Shown: one piece after another, positions 46,630 through 59,445 of the stretch | How positions within the stretch are numbered: the first letter of the stretch is position 1 | How the letters are laid out: every line of letters starts with the position of its first letter | Assembly (NCBI RefSeq): GCF_910592395.1 | Contig: NC_088326.1 | Coordinates: forward strand, 6,207,001-6,267,000 | DNA: 60,000 nucleotides | Direction: 5' to 3' | From: Lineus longissimus | Lineage: Eukaryota; Nemertea; Pilidiophora; Heteronemertea; Lineidae | Notes under the pieces: generated by a model | The model's database searches: none | Seen by the model: the letters and a program-made list of their open reading frames with translations, nothing else | What the model was told of the DNA's origin: nothing | Translations under genes and position numbers: made by a program

Positions 46630-48135
46630 GTGAAGCCATGGATAATAGAAAACGAGTTAGGGTCACCTGGGCGAAGGTTGCAAGCGTACTCCACGCAAAA
46701 GAAAATTGCCTATTTGGATGAGTATTGGCTTGCCAAACTGGAGGGATTGAACCACGCACGCACCCCTAGCAGCTTTATCCGTTTCCGTAAAATTCGGGAA
46801 GTAACATTCCGCGATCGAATGGGTCAGGAATGAAGATGACCTCATCAGACTCGCTAATGGGGTGAGTCAGTGTAGGAGGTGTATGAGGCGGTTCCGGCAA
46901 CTTGAAAATGGACTTTGGCCAGGTTGTAGACATCAGAGACGAATGGTTCAAAGACAGAAGGAACAAAGGATTTCCAGTGAGCGGACTCGACCTGAAGGAC
47001 ACCGGAAGACATGCATTCAGACAGTAAATTGACGATATGCCGGCAAATGATCCAACGAAAAGATCTGGATAGGACACGACCGCAACGAACGGAACGGAAC
47101 ATTGGAAGCAGCGATTCATGGAAAGACACGCCATCATATCGCCGGTCAACACGAGATTCGAAGAAAATCCCAGACAATGCCGCCCAACTCGTCGCTGAGT
47201 TCCAGGCACTGATTTGCAATGAGATGCTTGAAAGGGACATTCCTCAAAACCGCCTCCTCAATCAAAATCGAATCTTTGTGTGACAATACTTATACCATGG
47301 ATCAAAAAGGCATACGTGATACTGACATCAGGACATCTAGCGGAAATCCGAAAGCATGTTGCACCGTTACCCTGCCGATATCAACAGTGATGGAAGGAAA
47401 GGCCTAGCTAGCGGAGGTGAACTTCCCAAGACTTGTGAGAGATGGAGCGGTTATGGCAGAACTGAGGGAACACGCGCTGGCAAACGTACTGGTAACCACC
47501 AGTCCCAATGAATGGGTGAGAATAGAGTTATTGGTGGAATGGGCTGAAACAGCGGTGACTGACTTTGTGCCTGATGGTGAAAACTTCTTGCTCGTCGTGG
47601 ACCGATACCCTGCCCACCGTAACGAACGTTTTCTAGAAGGTGTTCAATCAGGCCATCGGTGGAGAACTTGAATTCATTCCTGGTGGTTGTACACCCTTTG
47701 TTCAACCACTTTATCTGACAATAATGTATGCGTTCAAATGCAGACTGTGAGCCATCTGGTAAGCCTGGAAAATTGGTAACACTGATGAGAACGGACAATG
47801 TCCATTGATAACCGCCGTGAAGTTTTACGAATGGTTGGCCTCGCATGGAAGCACATCGAGCCCAAAGCTTTTCGAATAGCTTGGCGTGTCAGTCGTTTAG
47901 TTGCAGAAAACGTAGATATTAATGTTAATGATATTAATGTTAATGACTCGAGGAAGAGGACGATGTGGAGAGTTAAGAGTTTTTGTCAGAGCCTGAAGAT
48001 GATGACTGAATTGACATGCACAGTGTCGAAATGCATTACAATCAATCGCGATTCAATCGGTGTTGTTTGTTTTGTAATGTTGATTCTACCCAATGTCCAA
48101 CTAAAAAGAAGTGCACTAAAGGGAATCCTCAATTA
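46630..48135 (+). pseudogene. Pogo/Tigger-like transposase pseudogene
   Basis: Successive plus-strand fragments in changing frames match pogo-type order. An N-terminal helix-turn-helix (AYSTQKKIAYLDEYWLAKLEG, about 46696-46760). A CENP-B-like second helix-turn-helix (DEWFKDRRNKGFPVSGLDLK and HWKQRFMERHAI, about 46938-47135). A DDE core with NTYTMDQKGIR, NEWVRIELLVEWAE, LLVVDRYPAHRNERF (second Asp region, about 47590-47635) and FIPGGCTPFVQPLY. An acidic tail after about 47940. At least five frame changes or stops. Transposes by cut and paste when intact; this copy cannot. Confidence 0.7.
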
Positions 48136-49044
48136 AATTGCATTTGACTAAGGACTTTCTTTATTGTTCTTTACGGATTTCCCTTCCGGAAAAACTTAGT
48201 GAGTCAAAGGGCCAGCTGTCAAGACGACATGATACAAATATTGCGTTCCTGAATATGATCTAAGCAATGGATCGACATGCCACACCACCTTTCAATAGAA
48301 AATTATTGCAAACGACCTTATGAGCATAATGAACGGTCATTGAAATGGTTATGGTTATCCACCTTCAAAGGCACAAATTCGAACCTATGACAATATTAGT
48401 GGCAGTACATTACTTAGCAAGTTGTGTCACATTCGGGAAAAGCCGGTTACAACTCATCCACCAGAACATAGCTATTACGTGCTGTTCAATTAGTCAGCAT
48501 TCAAATGACTGGAAAAAATCGGACTCAGAAAATTTGGTCTACGCGCATGAAACCATGTGTTAAGAAGGAGTTTCCCGTATATTCATCTGCTTAATTTGTC
48601 TTAAAGGAATGGGCGGCTTTTTACTGCTTAGGAGTATGATTGCTCTTCTTCTGGTTCATCAGTAAACTATTTTTCTGATCGGGTGTGATGCTTTTCCAAT
48701 TTGGTTTCATCTCTTAGATAGTACAAAAAATATTTTCAGAGGGCACAACTCCTGGCTCGAAAGACCTTTCCCGCCAGGTGAGTGCAAGCCGAGATCCGAG
48801 TTCACGACACCCCAGCCCACTAGTACTACGACGCAACGTCATTTCCATAGTCGCAGTAACGGGGTAAACAAGCGTGACGTAAAAAATCAATATCTACACT
48901 AAAACGTCACACGTTAGATACTTGGCTCCAGGAAGCGCATAAATACAAGTGCATCGTTCCAAATGGAAAGGATCGACGCTTGGAGAGCTTACTCAGGTAA
49001 AATCGGTGTCAACATCGGAAAAGCGTGATAATTCAGTCAGACCT
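48136..49044. other. No gene seen
   Basis: Unassigned sequence between the pogo-like relic and the left arm of the inverted duplication. A region at 48765-48960 resembles a promoter-free spacer; nothing recognisable. Confidence 0.45.
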
Positions 49045-49404
49045 CTAATTTTTCGTTTTTATGTGCAATTTGTTGATAGAAACTACTGAAAATCGTGTAG
49101 CCAAATTTGTAAATTTATATATAGATATCCTGAAACGAAAAAGCGGTATTACCTGTTTCATCCAATACAGGGATTTTACACCAGTTTTCCTCCGGTTACA
49201 ATTCCATGTTGCTTTGTTCGATTGGAAAACCAAGAAACAGACATCACCTATGATGGAGAATGCCTGGCACTCCTGAGTAATCGCGCAAATTAACCCGCAC
49301 TGGAGGACAGAATCAGCCCGTTGGATTCCAGATTTAGGTTCATCAACGTATCTGCTGTATGTCAGCACGAAAACGTTCACTCGTACAAGCGCAGTTGCAG
49401 CCAT
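49045..49404 (-). CDS. Short PAN/Apple-like frame, copy 1
   Basis: Starts at an ATG (MAATALVRVNVFVLTYSRYV). It has a cysteine pattern C-x3-C-x5-C-x8-C (QCGLICAITQEC, FSIIGDVCF) like the core of PAN/Apple domains, which mediate protein or carbohydrate binding in secreted proteins. Similarity to the other copy falls away after RRKTGVK, where a GT (GTGTAA) could be a splice donor; the rest would then be intron. No signal peptide is evident. Partial gene, exon or pseudogene. Confidence 0.4.
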   Translation of the reverse strand: MAATALVRVNVFVLTYSRYVDEPKSGIQRADSVLQCGLICAITQECQAFSIIGDVCFLVFQSNKATWNCNRRKTGVKSLYWMKQVIPLFRFRISIYKFTNLATRFSVVSINKLHIKTKN

Positions 49405-50590
49405 TTTCTTTTATTGGTAAATTCGGAGTCGAACTACTGGCAATATTCTTGTCTAAGATTGGTCGAAGGACTTCTCATATAAACATATCGTGTGAAATCT
49501 ATTAATACAAACTGTTTGGCAATAACGGAATGAAGAGTAATACCACACCGAGGTGCGACTTCTGATTGAGCAGAACCCATAATAGTATTTAGTAGTTGAA
49601 ACGGAAAAGCACGGAACCACCAAAGGCGAATCACGAACCTCATTACCTTGAAACAGCGTTCTCCACAGCCCTTTGAATGTGACTATAATGTAAACCGAGG
49701 ATCTTAGTACTAGGTTTGTTAGCGAACGCTGAAATTCGGCATGACGACAATGTTACATCCATACCATCCCCAGTGATGTAAAGCGAAAATTGTAATGCAG
49801 AATCCAACTATCATCGACGGTGTAAAAACAAAATATCACATAACGCTTGCAATGTTCTGTGTTTACCGTTGCATTGTAACCTTACCAAACGGGACAGTTA
49901 AGCGACCTAAAATTTATTTTGCGGGTGAAATTCCGCATATGAATGAAGGAACGTTTGTCTGAGGTATGTTTCAAGTGAATCATTAGGTGTCCTGAACTAT
50001 TTCATAAAATAGTTGAATTACGGTAAAGTGATGGTGCCGAAACATCTTCCTTTCGATGTTTTGCAATCCTTTCGCAGAGTGGATTGTTCAATTCCTTTTG
50101 TGTTTCCAGTTGCCTCATAGCCTGGTGGTTGACACTGCTGGCTGCCACGGTCTGATTCCGGGGAGAATCCAAGATTGTATTTCTGGATGAACCTGCGAGC
50201 TTTCCAAAGGAACTAAAATTCATGGCCCTTCGCAACACAGACACGAGGTAGATGGTGTCATCGATCAAATCATGCGCGAATTCATTCACACGACACGTAT
50301 AAATCGGCGTTCAAACTTAGCGGCTCATCAAGCAATCAGAGAAACTTCGATAAAATACATTTACATACTCTGTATTTTGTCATTTGTAGCACTTCGTATT
50401 CCGCTTTTCCCGATGCGGCGAAATGGCAGAATTGCCCAATGATAGTTGGTGTCCTGCTATTGATATTGATCCGTCAGAAAGCATGAACGATATTGTCATA
50501 ATAAAGTGATAGAAGCGATGCTGTATCGATTGCTTAAGAATAAAAGATGGCAATGGATCGACTCGGCTCGAAGTATTTACAGGATTGAAG
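49045..50590 (+). repeat. Inverted duplication, left arm
   Basis: Matches 57835-55730 in inverted order: PAN-like frame (49045-49404 with 57833-57495), its upstream flank (49430-49760 with 57480-57110) and repeat R1 (right part 50270-50590 with 56060-55730). About 200 bp at 50060-50270 and about 970 bp at 56130-57100 are unique to one arm. Confidence 0.75.
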
Positions 50591-51020
50591 TGTTTTGAAG
50601 CATGGTTTTTATTGACCGTGTGAGACGTTTTAGAACAGTAATATTTCCATATACGCTAAAACATTACGTTATTTAGACATGAACTTTGTTCTACCGGCCA
50701 TACATGACATGGAGTCAAGTGTTAGCTAGACTGGTAGCATTTCCTTTTACGATAACATGAATGTGGATTATACTAAAGTTATAAAAGCGTGAATTTGAAA
50801 TGGGTTAAGAAAGCTACCTTTATCATTGTTACAGGTGTTATTATAAACAAGCCTCATTATAAACAATACATTCTGTGTCCCCCCAAGTAGAGATTAATTA
50901 CTATTATATAAACTATGCCTAATATATATATCACTCTTTAGTGTAGCCTGGTCTACTCTGATTGGAAGCATGGTTGATTTTTGAAAATAATGACTTTGAT
51001 GAACTGAAATTTTACAAAGA
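50591..51020. other. No gene seen
   Basis: AT-rich spacer between the left arm and the CENP-B-like fragment. Confidence 0.45.
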
Positions 51021-51432
51021 TTACCATGTCTTTCTTCGAAAAGTAATACGCTTGCGATTTATGAAGTGGTTCAGCCAACCAACGGAGGCATGAAAATCAT
51101 ATCGTTCTGGTCTGCGTAAACGATATTCAATCCGCTGATGTTCGTCAAGTCGCTGCCACCACTGTCTGAAATCCTCCTCTGCCATCGTTTGGAGATCTGC
51201 TGGCCGGGACACTGGTAGGGCTCGTCGCCGATAATCTAAAGATCTATTGTGCACTGCCTCTTTCACATGAGGCCAGCAGCCATCATGATCGTCTCTAGTC
51301 CTGCGACGATATGCATCGTATTCACTTTGCTGCACTAACGTTTCCATGTTGGCTATCCATCGTCTTAGTGATGTCACCGACAAACGAAGTTTTTGTGCCC
51401 ACTGGGCAACGTTTATAACTGTTCGCTGCTAA
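51021..51432 (-). pseudogene. CENP-B/pogo-type DNA-binding fragment
   Basis: Open frame of about 137 codons with no ATG at its start. N-terminal helix-turn-helix (VINVAQWAQKLRLSVTSLRR) and a second motif at the C-terminus (YDFHASVGWLNHFINRKRI), the usual F-x-A-S-x-GWL-x-x-F-x-x-R-x-x-I signature of Tc5/CENP-B DNA-binding domains. The DDE part is missing downstream. An acidic block (NDDDDDGDDSDGENGTDG, 51530-51625 minus) lies upstream and may be the tail of a neighbouring relic. A different lineage from the 46.6-kb pogo copy. Confidence 0.6.
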
Positions 51433-51524
51433 AGTGCAGTTTTACAGTCCAAAACATGATTTAACCTTGCCTCAACAGTGTAGCAATTGTGTCTGCGAGG
51501 AAGGGCAGCGTAATGGAGATTTAC

Positions 51525-51640
51525 TGCAGCTGCTTCATCATCACCATCAGTCCCATTTTACCATCGCTACCATCTCCATCAGTACCATTTTCACCATCAC
51601 TATCGTCACCGTCATCATCATCATCATTCATCGCTGTCTC
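51525..51640. repeat. Trinucleotide-rich ATC/ACC tract
   Basis: Repeats of ATCATC, ACCATC and TCACCATC on the plus strand; they encode an acidic run on the minus strand. Confidence 0.75.
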
Positions 51641-53495
51641 TTCATCGGTGGTTATCTCAGTGTCAAAATAATCGTAAATAAGGGATTGGGTCCATTGCTT
51701 TTGAGTATAAGGTCAAAAAGCCCAGTGTAAAAAAAAGCATTGCCAGATGCAATGAAGGTCTCTTTGTGATCATGGCTACTTTGTACAACTTTGGTCTTTA
51801 CACAACGTCCAGAGTGTTCAAACACCTTTACTTAACTGCACACTTAAGGCTGAACTGCATGCACAAAACCAGAGCGTCCCATGCGGCAATAGTACGCAAT
51901 TCAAACGATCGAAATGTCCTTCTGAATACTGCCTGAAACATGATAGACCTCCAATGCTTCGATGCGCTTGATATCACAAACCAGCAAGTCACAGGACGAT
52001 GCGGACAGTCTCGGAGCAGAACGGAAAAAAATTCGCGTGCATAATATTTTCGCTAGTAGGTCAGGCTCGCGAAAATCTCTTGCTTTTAGCTTGAAATCCC
52101 TGTCATTGTTGCCATGTTTCCACAGAGGCACTGCATACAGCTTGGCCCAACGTACGTGTATACCCCGCACAGTTGGCACTTATCATAATTATAACTAACA
52201 AACATACCGCTTGAAAAAATTTTGCTTAATTATTGCTCATTATGTATTATGTTATTAGGGGACATTTACACTTCAGTCCCCATACACTAAGAGCTTAAAG
52301 TCAAAATAGACAGTTTAAATTTTCTTTAAAAAAAATTCTTCACTCGCGAAAATATTCTGCCGCGAATATGTCCATCGTGAGGCATTCGCGAAAATTTTAT
52401 GCAGCGAATATTTTCATTTCTACAGTTACAAATGCGCACCGCAACGGACCACGTTTGAGTGATCAATCTGGATGCGCAGAACACTGCGACTTGCTCGAGG
52501 CGGGGGTTCGCTAACTGATCGGCAAAGCCGCGGCGTTTCATCAAACGATGAGAACCAGGCGAGATCGACAAAAATGCCTTTATAGAATGGATGTTTAGTA
52601 GTTTAGCATCATAATGTTATAATGCCGGTAACAAACCAGAACGAATCAGCACCTTGATTTATGAGAAAGAAAGTGGGATACAATCAACGCTCATATAAGA
52701 AAGCACATGCAGTTAGCTAATTGGATTTGAATTATTTGACAAAACAATGTATTTGGCCATCAGCCCTACAAAACCATTTGATTGAATAAACGAGTTCCCT
52801 ATCATCTCGCACGTGTCCGCCTGACTCGTCTGTGCGTCCTAGGAATATCACCTGAGACAGCAGCTAGGGGTCAAATTAGTGATATTCTTGCCTGATTTGG
52901 TCGGATTGGTGGTATGCATGCCTGATTTGGTCAAATTGGTGGTATTCATGCTTGATTTGACTTATTTGTTCAAAACGTCGGAAAGAGGGTCGGAACCGAG
53001 AAAAATATTGAATATGGCTAGGTTCTGATCTAATATGTTCCCTAAGTCGGCCGATGAGAGACAGTTTCTCACGAGCTATGAAATGGCACAGCTCTTCGCT
53101 ATCAAAATCTCAAGAACCATGAAGTTCTTTTTTTCATTTTAGCAAAGAATTTCTAAATAGCAGACTCAGCATCTCATAAGATTTAGAAATTAAAGAACCG
53201 ATGTCGCAAACCTTATTAGAATAGAATGAGGCCAGGCCAGTCTCATTGTTCATGTCTTATGCCCAGCATGGGGTACACATTGCAAAAAGCGACCAGGTTT
53301 ATAATAGGACTCGCCGCCTGCAGCTAACATTAACAAGGTCGATACTTATCACTGCGGACTACCGGACGATGGTAATGGCAATTACCCTCGTCAAAATGGC
53401 CGACCGGATCCCGCCGCTTTGGTAAGTTTCCCCCGATTTTCTCCCATTTAGAGTTCTTCAAATGACTTCAAAAGTAGTCAGTATGTGCAAAAAAA
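51641..53495. other. No gene seen
   Basis: Contains TGCCTGATTTGGTC/TGCTTGATTTG near-repeats at about 52889-52965. Frames at 51901-52571 carry no domain. Confidence 0.45.
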
Positions 53496-53727
53496 GTGCG
53501 CTTAACATAACGAATGCGCTGCCTTTGCGTAATTTTTCATACACGCCAAGAAAATAGCCTGTAAATTTCGAGTCCAAGACAAGGGTATTACTCATCGTCT
53601 TTCATCAACATCGAATTCAGTTACTTTCGTCTCGGACTCGAACTTTACAGGTTATTTTCTTGGCGTTAAAAAATTCCGCAAATGCAGCGCATTCAATGTC
53701 AAGCACAATTTGTTATGTCAAGCACAC
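53496..53727. mobile_element. Foldback MITE
   Basis: The arm 53512-53580 (GAATGCGCTGCCTTTGCG ... ACGCCAAGAAAATAGCCTGT) pairs with the reverse complement of 53628-53695 over about 69 bp with few mismatches. A short spacer of about 47 bp separates them. Imperfect extension outward includes AACATAAC/GTTATGT. No coding capacity. Confidence 0.75.
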
Positions 53728-55619
53728 AAGTTGGCCGCCTCTTGATGACCTCAGTTAGCCAATCACAGCCACTGTTTACACAACAACACTACGTGGCGTC
53801 ATCTCGCAAACACTGCCGACTGGTCTAATGGTATTCATACCAGCTGTTCAAATATTTCTGTTCATTACCCATGCAAAAGAAAGTCCAGTAAACCGACACG
53901 TTGGAATTGATGACATTGTGGAGTAGTTTATTTATTTTCAAATAAGGGCCGAAATGTTCATTTTCCGGTCTGGTCGTGACGATCTCTAAATGATTTGGCG
54001 TTTCCTGCTTGGTTGGTTATGACAAGTCAGGGTCTCCCTGTTCAACGACGCTTGCGCGGCGGTTGGCTACTGATAAAAGGGATTACTCCCAAGGCGGACA
54101 CTCTAATACTGACCTCGGTCCTAAAATTCATTACAATTAACACTCCCAATTCCGTGAAATTCAAAATTTCCAAAAACTCTTCTAAAATCCTGAATCATAA
54201 TCTTAACTAGAAAACAACGTAAGTTTTGAGTACACGGTCCATTATTTTCAAGCGTGTACCTTCACTAAAATTTCTCATGAAATACTCATATTTATTCATA
54301 CAATTTACGGACTCCTCGATTTCTTCGATTTTCCACGATTTTTCCTCTGCCTGGACGTGACCTTTTGTGGCCTTCTGTCGGCACACTGCAGGTCAAGATC
54401 TACGCCCTCTCGGAAAGGCCAACATCAACAAAGGCTCGGTGTCTCTGGAAGATCTGACTTAATGATTTCCTGTTGGGTCTTCCAAGATATCAGCGCTTGG
54501 TGACACTTCATCTTCAAGATACCCATTTTGGACGAACCTAGGGAATCACTCTTCCCACAACACAGCAAAGACAGATGATTTGTCTTTCCATTACAACACT
54601 AAATGCCATTGTGCTCAGTCCGGCCTTTTGTTGAAGGAACCAGGTACATTTTCAATGCCAACGAAAATGCACTGGCTTTGTGAAATATTTGAAGGGGGGA
54701 TGAAGACCCTCTCAATGATACGAGGAACATTTCAAACTGCTTGATTGGACTTCCACTTAGTTCCAGGGGTTGCCTCATTCTAAATTCATGTGTGCAATCT
54801 AAACATGATAAGTTTTCCAAGCTGCGCGTTTTGTTAAGTTGACCAGATTTAATCGGAAAGAGCGAAGTCGGCCATTTTGGGAATGTCGTAAAAAGGTGAC
54901 CTTGACGGCTTTTATGCTCTGCAACCTTAACTCTATTAGCAGCTCCCCATTTTATCCCAGAGTACTGAGACTGGTGGAAATCGACGGTATTCACCTAATG
55001 CAACCCACATCTCCCGTCTTCTTGCTTTAAGATAAAATGTGGGTTTCTCCATACAAATCACCACGAACAGGGGTTAACAATTGAGAAAATGTTTTCAATC
55101 AACGAAACAGAAAAGAAAATACTGCTATTATAGCATAAGCGGAGTCTCCTTTTTTCTTGAATATTCGGCTTTTGGTGATGAGAGACTATTAATCAATTAG
55201 CAACGTATATGATTACTGCGATGTTTTTACTGCACTTACTTAATTATTGATATGAATGAGGCTCAGATTGTGCACATGCAAAGCGCATGACCGTTTTACT
55301 GTGACAAATTATTAGCCTGAACTTGTGTTTGTACTGTGCTCAGGGTTGACACGGTTGTTAAAAAGGCTGAGTTTGTGGACTGTTTCGTCAAGAATAATTA
55401 GAAAAGTAAGGGATACATTTCAACGGAAAAAAGCACTACTCCTGATTACTAATGAGGTCATTAGAAATTAGGGAAGTTGTCCTTGGGCATGTTGGGGTAT
55501 TGTATAGTATCATATGACACATTTTCAATGTGATAATCCCTTACGGCTAAATTAACGGCCGCTCTTACTCTCTAGTGCTAGCGCTGAAACAAAACGATCA
55601 AACAAAAATAATAGCAATA
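53728..55619. other. No gene seen
   Basis: The 131-codon minus-strand frame at 54599-54994 and the 71-codon plus frame at 53995-54210 lack recognisable domains and start contexts. They are treated as chance. Confidence 0.45.
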
Positions 55620-55729
55620 TATTGGCGACGCAGATTGATGACGGCGTGATATCTGTTCCACTCACGCGCATAAAAGTCCGTCAAAATTACCAACTATATT
55701 GTTTATACGGTAACACTCCTAAATCATCC

Positions 55730-57835
55730 TGTAAATACTTCATGCCGTGTCTCGATCCATTGCCTTCTTTTATACTTAAACAATCGATACAGCATCACTT
55801 TTTACACTTTATTGTGGCAATAACGATCTTCCATGTTTTCTGACGAATTGATATCAATAGCAGGACACCAACTAACAACGGGGGATTCTGCCATCACGCT
55901 GCATTGGAAAAAAACGGCATACGAGAAGCTTCGAATGACGAAATCCAGAGTATGTCAATGTGTATTATCGAGGATGGTTTTTCAAAGGTTCTTTGATTGC
56001 CTCTGCTGCTAAGTATGAACACCGATTTAGTACGTGTCGTGTGAATGGATTCGCACATATGACTTCATGATGACACCACAGGCAATCATACTTTAGTACT
56101 TCGTCGTTCGTATGGGTTGCAAAACCTGCCTAGTATTAAGATAGGTTCCGGTTTATTTGTAGAGCTTCGAGTTGAAAGTTATTGAATCTTCGTTAGGTGG
56201 CGCTGGAATGTCATCATCAAAGAACAGAAATCTGTACAAAATAGTTAGTTAAAGGTTTCATTTAGGTATGAAAAACATTGATCGATAGAAAATCGTTTCC
56301 GTCAAGAAGATATAACGACCAATGGAAATTCGAGTTTGGATATCGTTGAGACAATGTTCATGAAATTCCGAGAATTAAAGCTAGCGACGCCCTGATAAGG
56401 CACAATTGCTTTGAGGTTAGAATTTTAGCCAGTGCAGGGTATTGTCTCAGGGGTTTGTATGCAGCGACGGAGAAGTGAACGTTAACCTCTGATTTCCTCA
56501 GGATGCCTGATGCCGTTCCCATTCTTGCCGTTATGATACAACCTTGGCGTTATGTCCAGAGCGTTCAGTCCTTATTCTACAATTCAACTTAAACTAGTAG
56601 GACACGCAAAAATCAGCTTCATAGATGTAAAGTCGTGATCAGAATGCGTATTCTATCATGACGCAATTTGTGACTCAATTTCAGCCGTTCTTTGTGATAC
56701 TCTCGAAAGGCTACGGTGATACCCTTGCAAGGCTACGAACTTTGCTTGAACGAAGTAGTGTACGCATAGTGCTTCACTTAATAGTTCATTTTGCTGGATC
56801 TGGCCTCGGACCTATGTTTGGTAGGTTGGTTTTCAGATCGTTATTGCAGCCCAACGGCGCCTGGTTGTGCACATCATTAGTTACTCTACGAATGTTGAAG
56901 GACATCATCAGCGTTAACGATCCATTTTTAGGCGTTTGCAACTGGTAGTGTTTCAAGACAAATTGGTGTTTGCTTTCTTGGGGTTTTTTTCGGGGAGGGG
57001 GAGAGGGAGTTCCTCATCAATGTATCCCAAAGGAAGATGCTCCGGGACTTCACAACACGCTATAATATGTAGGCTATGATTGCAAGACTGTTTTTTTTCT
57101 ATAGTGCCGAAGGATCGAGGCCGTGTACGAATTTCAGCGTTCACGAACAAATGGACACCTATAGTACTAGGAGCCTCGGTTTACATAAGTCTCATTCAAA
57201 GGACTGTGGAGAGGCAGGAATGCTGGTTTTCTTGAAAGCCACGTCGTTTCATGGGAATGAGGTCATGATTCGCCCTTGGTGATTCCGTGCTTTTCCTTCT
57301 CAGCTTTTAAGTACTAGGATGTGTTCTGCTCATTCGGAAGTCGCACCTGGGTGTGCCATTACTCTTCTTTCAGTTATTGCCAAAAAAATTATAATATCCG
57401 AATTCACACGATATGTTTATGCAAGAAGTCCTTAGACCAATCTTAGACAAGAATATTGCCAGAAGTTCGACTCCGAATTTATCAATAAAAGAAAATGGCT
57501 TCAACTGCGTTTGTACGAGTAAATGTTTTCGTGCTGACATACAGCAGATACGTTGATGACCCTAAATCCGGAATCCAGCGGGCTGACTCTGTCCTTCAGT
57601 GCGGGTTAACATGCGCGATTACTCAGGAGTGTCAGGCATTCTCCATCATAGGTGATGTCTGTTTCTGGGTTTTCCCATCGAACAAAGCAACATGGAATTG
57701 TAGCCGGAGGAAAACTGGTGTAAAATACCGGTATTGGGCAATACAGGTGATACCGCTTTCTCGTTTTAGTACATGTATATCTAAATTTACAAATTTGGCT
57801 TCTAGATTTTCAGAACCAAAGTATAATGTATAGCA
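55730..57835 (-). repeat. Inverted duplication, right arm
   Basis: Counterpart of 49045-50590. Its left part (55730-56130) is an inverted copy of repeat R1 (also like 25390-25830). The right part (57110-57833) carries the PAN-like frame on the plus strand. It ends within about 10 bp of the LINE relic at 57844. Confidence 0.75.
57495..57833 (+). CDS. Short PAN/Apple-like frame, copy 2
   Basis: MASTAFVRVNVFVLTYSRYV start; about 12 differences from copy 1 over the first 91 residues, with all four Cys of the PAN-like core kept (QCGLTCAITQEC, FSIIGDVCF). The upstream flank AATAAAAGAAAATGGCT is also shared. As in copy 1, the segment after RRKTGVK is probably not coding. Two open copies hint that this is a real exon of a lineage-specific family, but no further exon was found. 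Confidence 0.4.
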   Translation: MASTAFVRVNVFVLTYSRYVDDPKSGIQRADSVLQCGLTCAITQECQAFSIIGDVCFWVFPSNKATWNCSRRKTGVKYRYWAIQVIPLSRFSTCISKFTNLASRFSEPKYNV

Positions 57836-58118
57836 ATGATTTTTTATTCGGGCTCTAGCATTGATTTCATTCTGGTAATTGTTCTATAACATTTCGCATC
57901 ATCGGTGAATAGACCAGACTCAGTCCGATTGCTTACAACAGACGGCAAAGCATTTATATACAAATTAAATAACAGTGGGCCCAAAATGGAATCCTGGGTC
58001 ACCCCAGAAATAACAGGCACAAGAGAAGATTCTGCTCCATCGATGATCACTCTTTGCTGTCGGCCCTCCAAATAGGACCTGAACCACTCTAAAAGTTGAC
58101 CGTGAAAACTGAATGATA

Positions 58119-58496
58119 CACACGAGGGACTTCTCACCAACTCAGTTGGAATTTTAAGTCATAACAGGTATCCAGACCAGGTAACTGATACTTTGCCCGA
58201 TTGGTTGGAGTTGCTGGCTGCACTACCGACTTGTTCTATTTCTCGACGACATCTTTTGTTTATATAAGGATTTTTTTGTTTATATAAGGAGTGTGGGGGA
58301 GAAATTTCCCCGTGTGATTCAGTCAACAACATAGTTGGGCAATATTTTGACTCTTTTGGCCTAAATAGTGCAGGACCTAAATATTGCTGGGATTATGTCT
58401 TTCGTGTGAGTGGGTGAACGACTCTCAACTTCCAGTCACCTGTGCACCTGTTCTTAATTTTAAAACCAACTAAGTTGGTGAGAGGTCCCTCGTGTG
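58119..58496. mobile_element. 378-bp MITE with 31-bp terminal inverted repeats and TA duplication
   Basis: Ends begin CACACGAGGGAC(T/C)TCTCACC, with 2 mismatches in 31 bp. TA lies on both sides (58117-58118 and 58497-58498). Removing the element and one TA brings the reverse-transcriptase frame back into register. TA duplication is typical of Tc1/mariner-type transposition. Internal tandem of TTTGTTTATATAAGGA at about 58256-58290. Confidence 0.85.
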
Positions 58497-58737
58497 TAAC
58501 GGGCTTAACTTGTGACATGATAGGTTGTGCGGCACGGAATCAAACGCCTTGGAGAAGTCTAGGTACAGGACGTCAACCTGTACAGCACCGTCCAGAACCC
58601 TATCTATTTTGTTAAGTACTTCAGTCAGCTGTGTACCGGTTGAACGGCCCTTACAAAAACCATGTTGGGCTGGATTCAACAAAGGCTTAAAAAAGGGTAT
58701 ATACTATTATTGAGACACCTCTCCATCACCTCACACT

Positions 58738-59445
58738 GAGGACAGACTACCAACTATTGCTCACCAAGATCAAAAACAGATGTAGGGTCACCTGGCAAGT
58801 CACTCTTGCTGGCCTCAACAACTGTGCGTTCACACCAATGTCAGGCCCAGACAGTTTTAGCTACCTGTACCTGTCTGTGACGTCACTGGAGGGAAACATT
58901 TTCCCAACTGGTACATTGCATAATCATCATGATCACCTGATGCACAGCTTTGCTTACTTATGAGACCCATTGCTGTCATTGCTCCTGATTAATCAGGTAT
59001 ATACCTGTAGTTTTATAGGCCCATGGACATTCTCAAAACAGCCAACCATCTTCAAAGTACGGGCTTACATGTCAAAAACATATAATCGGAACTCCACCTT
59101 GAAATGTAGACTCAAATAGCTAAAAAAGCTAGTGCCTAGTAACATGAATTCATTTTTTCTTGGTGCAAAGGGCTTGAAAGAGTTAAAAACAAAACCTCTC
59201 GTTTACATTTTCCCTGCTCGAAACAGTTGGTGAACCATTCACAAACGACAATTCTACCTGAAGTAGCCCCCCTGTGGTGGCAATCTTGGCGAAAATATAG
59301 AACTCCCCACCAACTCACCAAGATTGGGTGAGAGTATCTAATTTTATTTGCCAAGTGAATTGCCGGACCGTTCACATATGACAAGACATCTGCAGTCAAT
59401 TGAATTAATCACCATTGGCCAATTTTTCTTGGTAGTCTGTCCTCG
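58738..59445. mobile_element. 708-bp DNA element with 16-bp terminal inverted repeats
   Basis: Ends GAGGACAGACTACCAA and TTGGTAGTCTGTCCTC. ACT occurs directly outside both ends (58735-58737, 59446-59448), with one extra base at the right. Removing it with one ACT rejoins the reverse-transcriptase codons around KCEVMERC. No transposase. A 3-bp duplication fits PIF/Harbinger- or CACTA-like insertion, but the superfamily is undecided. Confidence 0.7.

Noticed and set aside
50002-50289. 95-codon minus-strand frame in the left arm
   Set aside because: Partly inside repeat R1 and not preserved in the other R1 copies; too weak to call.
54599-54994. 131-codon minus-strand frame
   Set aside because: No recognisable motif, no paralogue in the window, no splice or promoter support.
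56658-56948. 96-codon plus-strand frame
   Set aside because: No domain; lies in the part of the right arm absent from the left arm.
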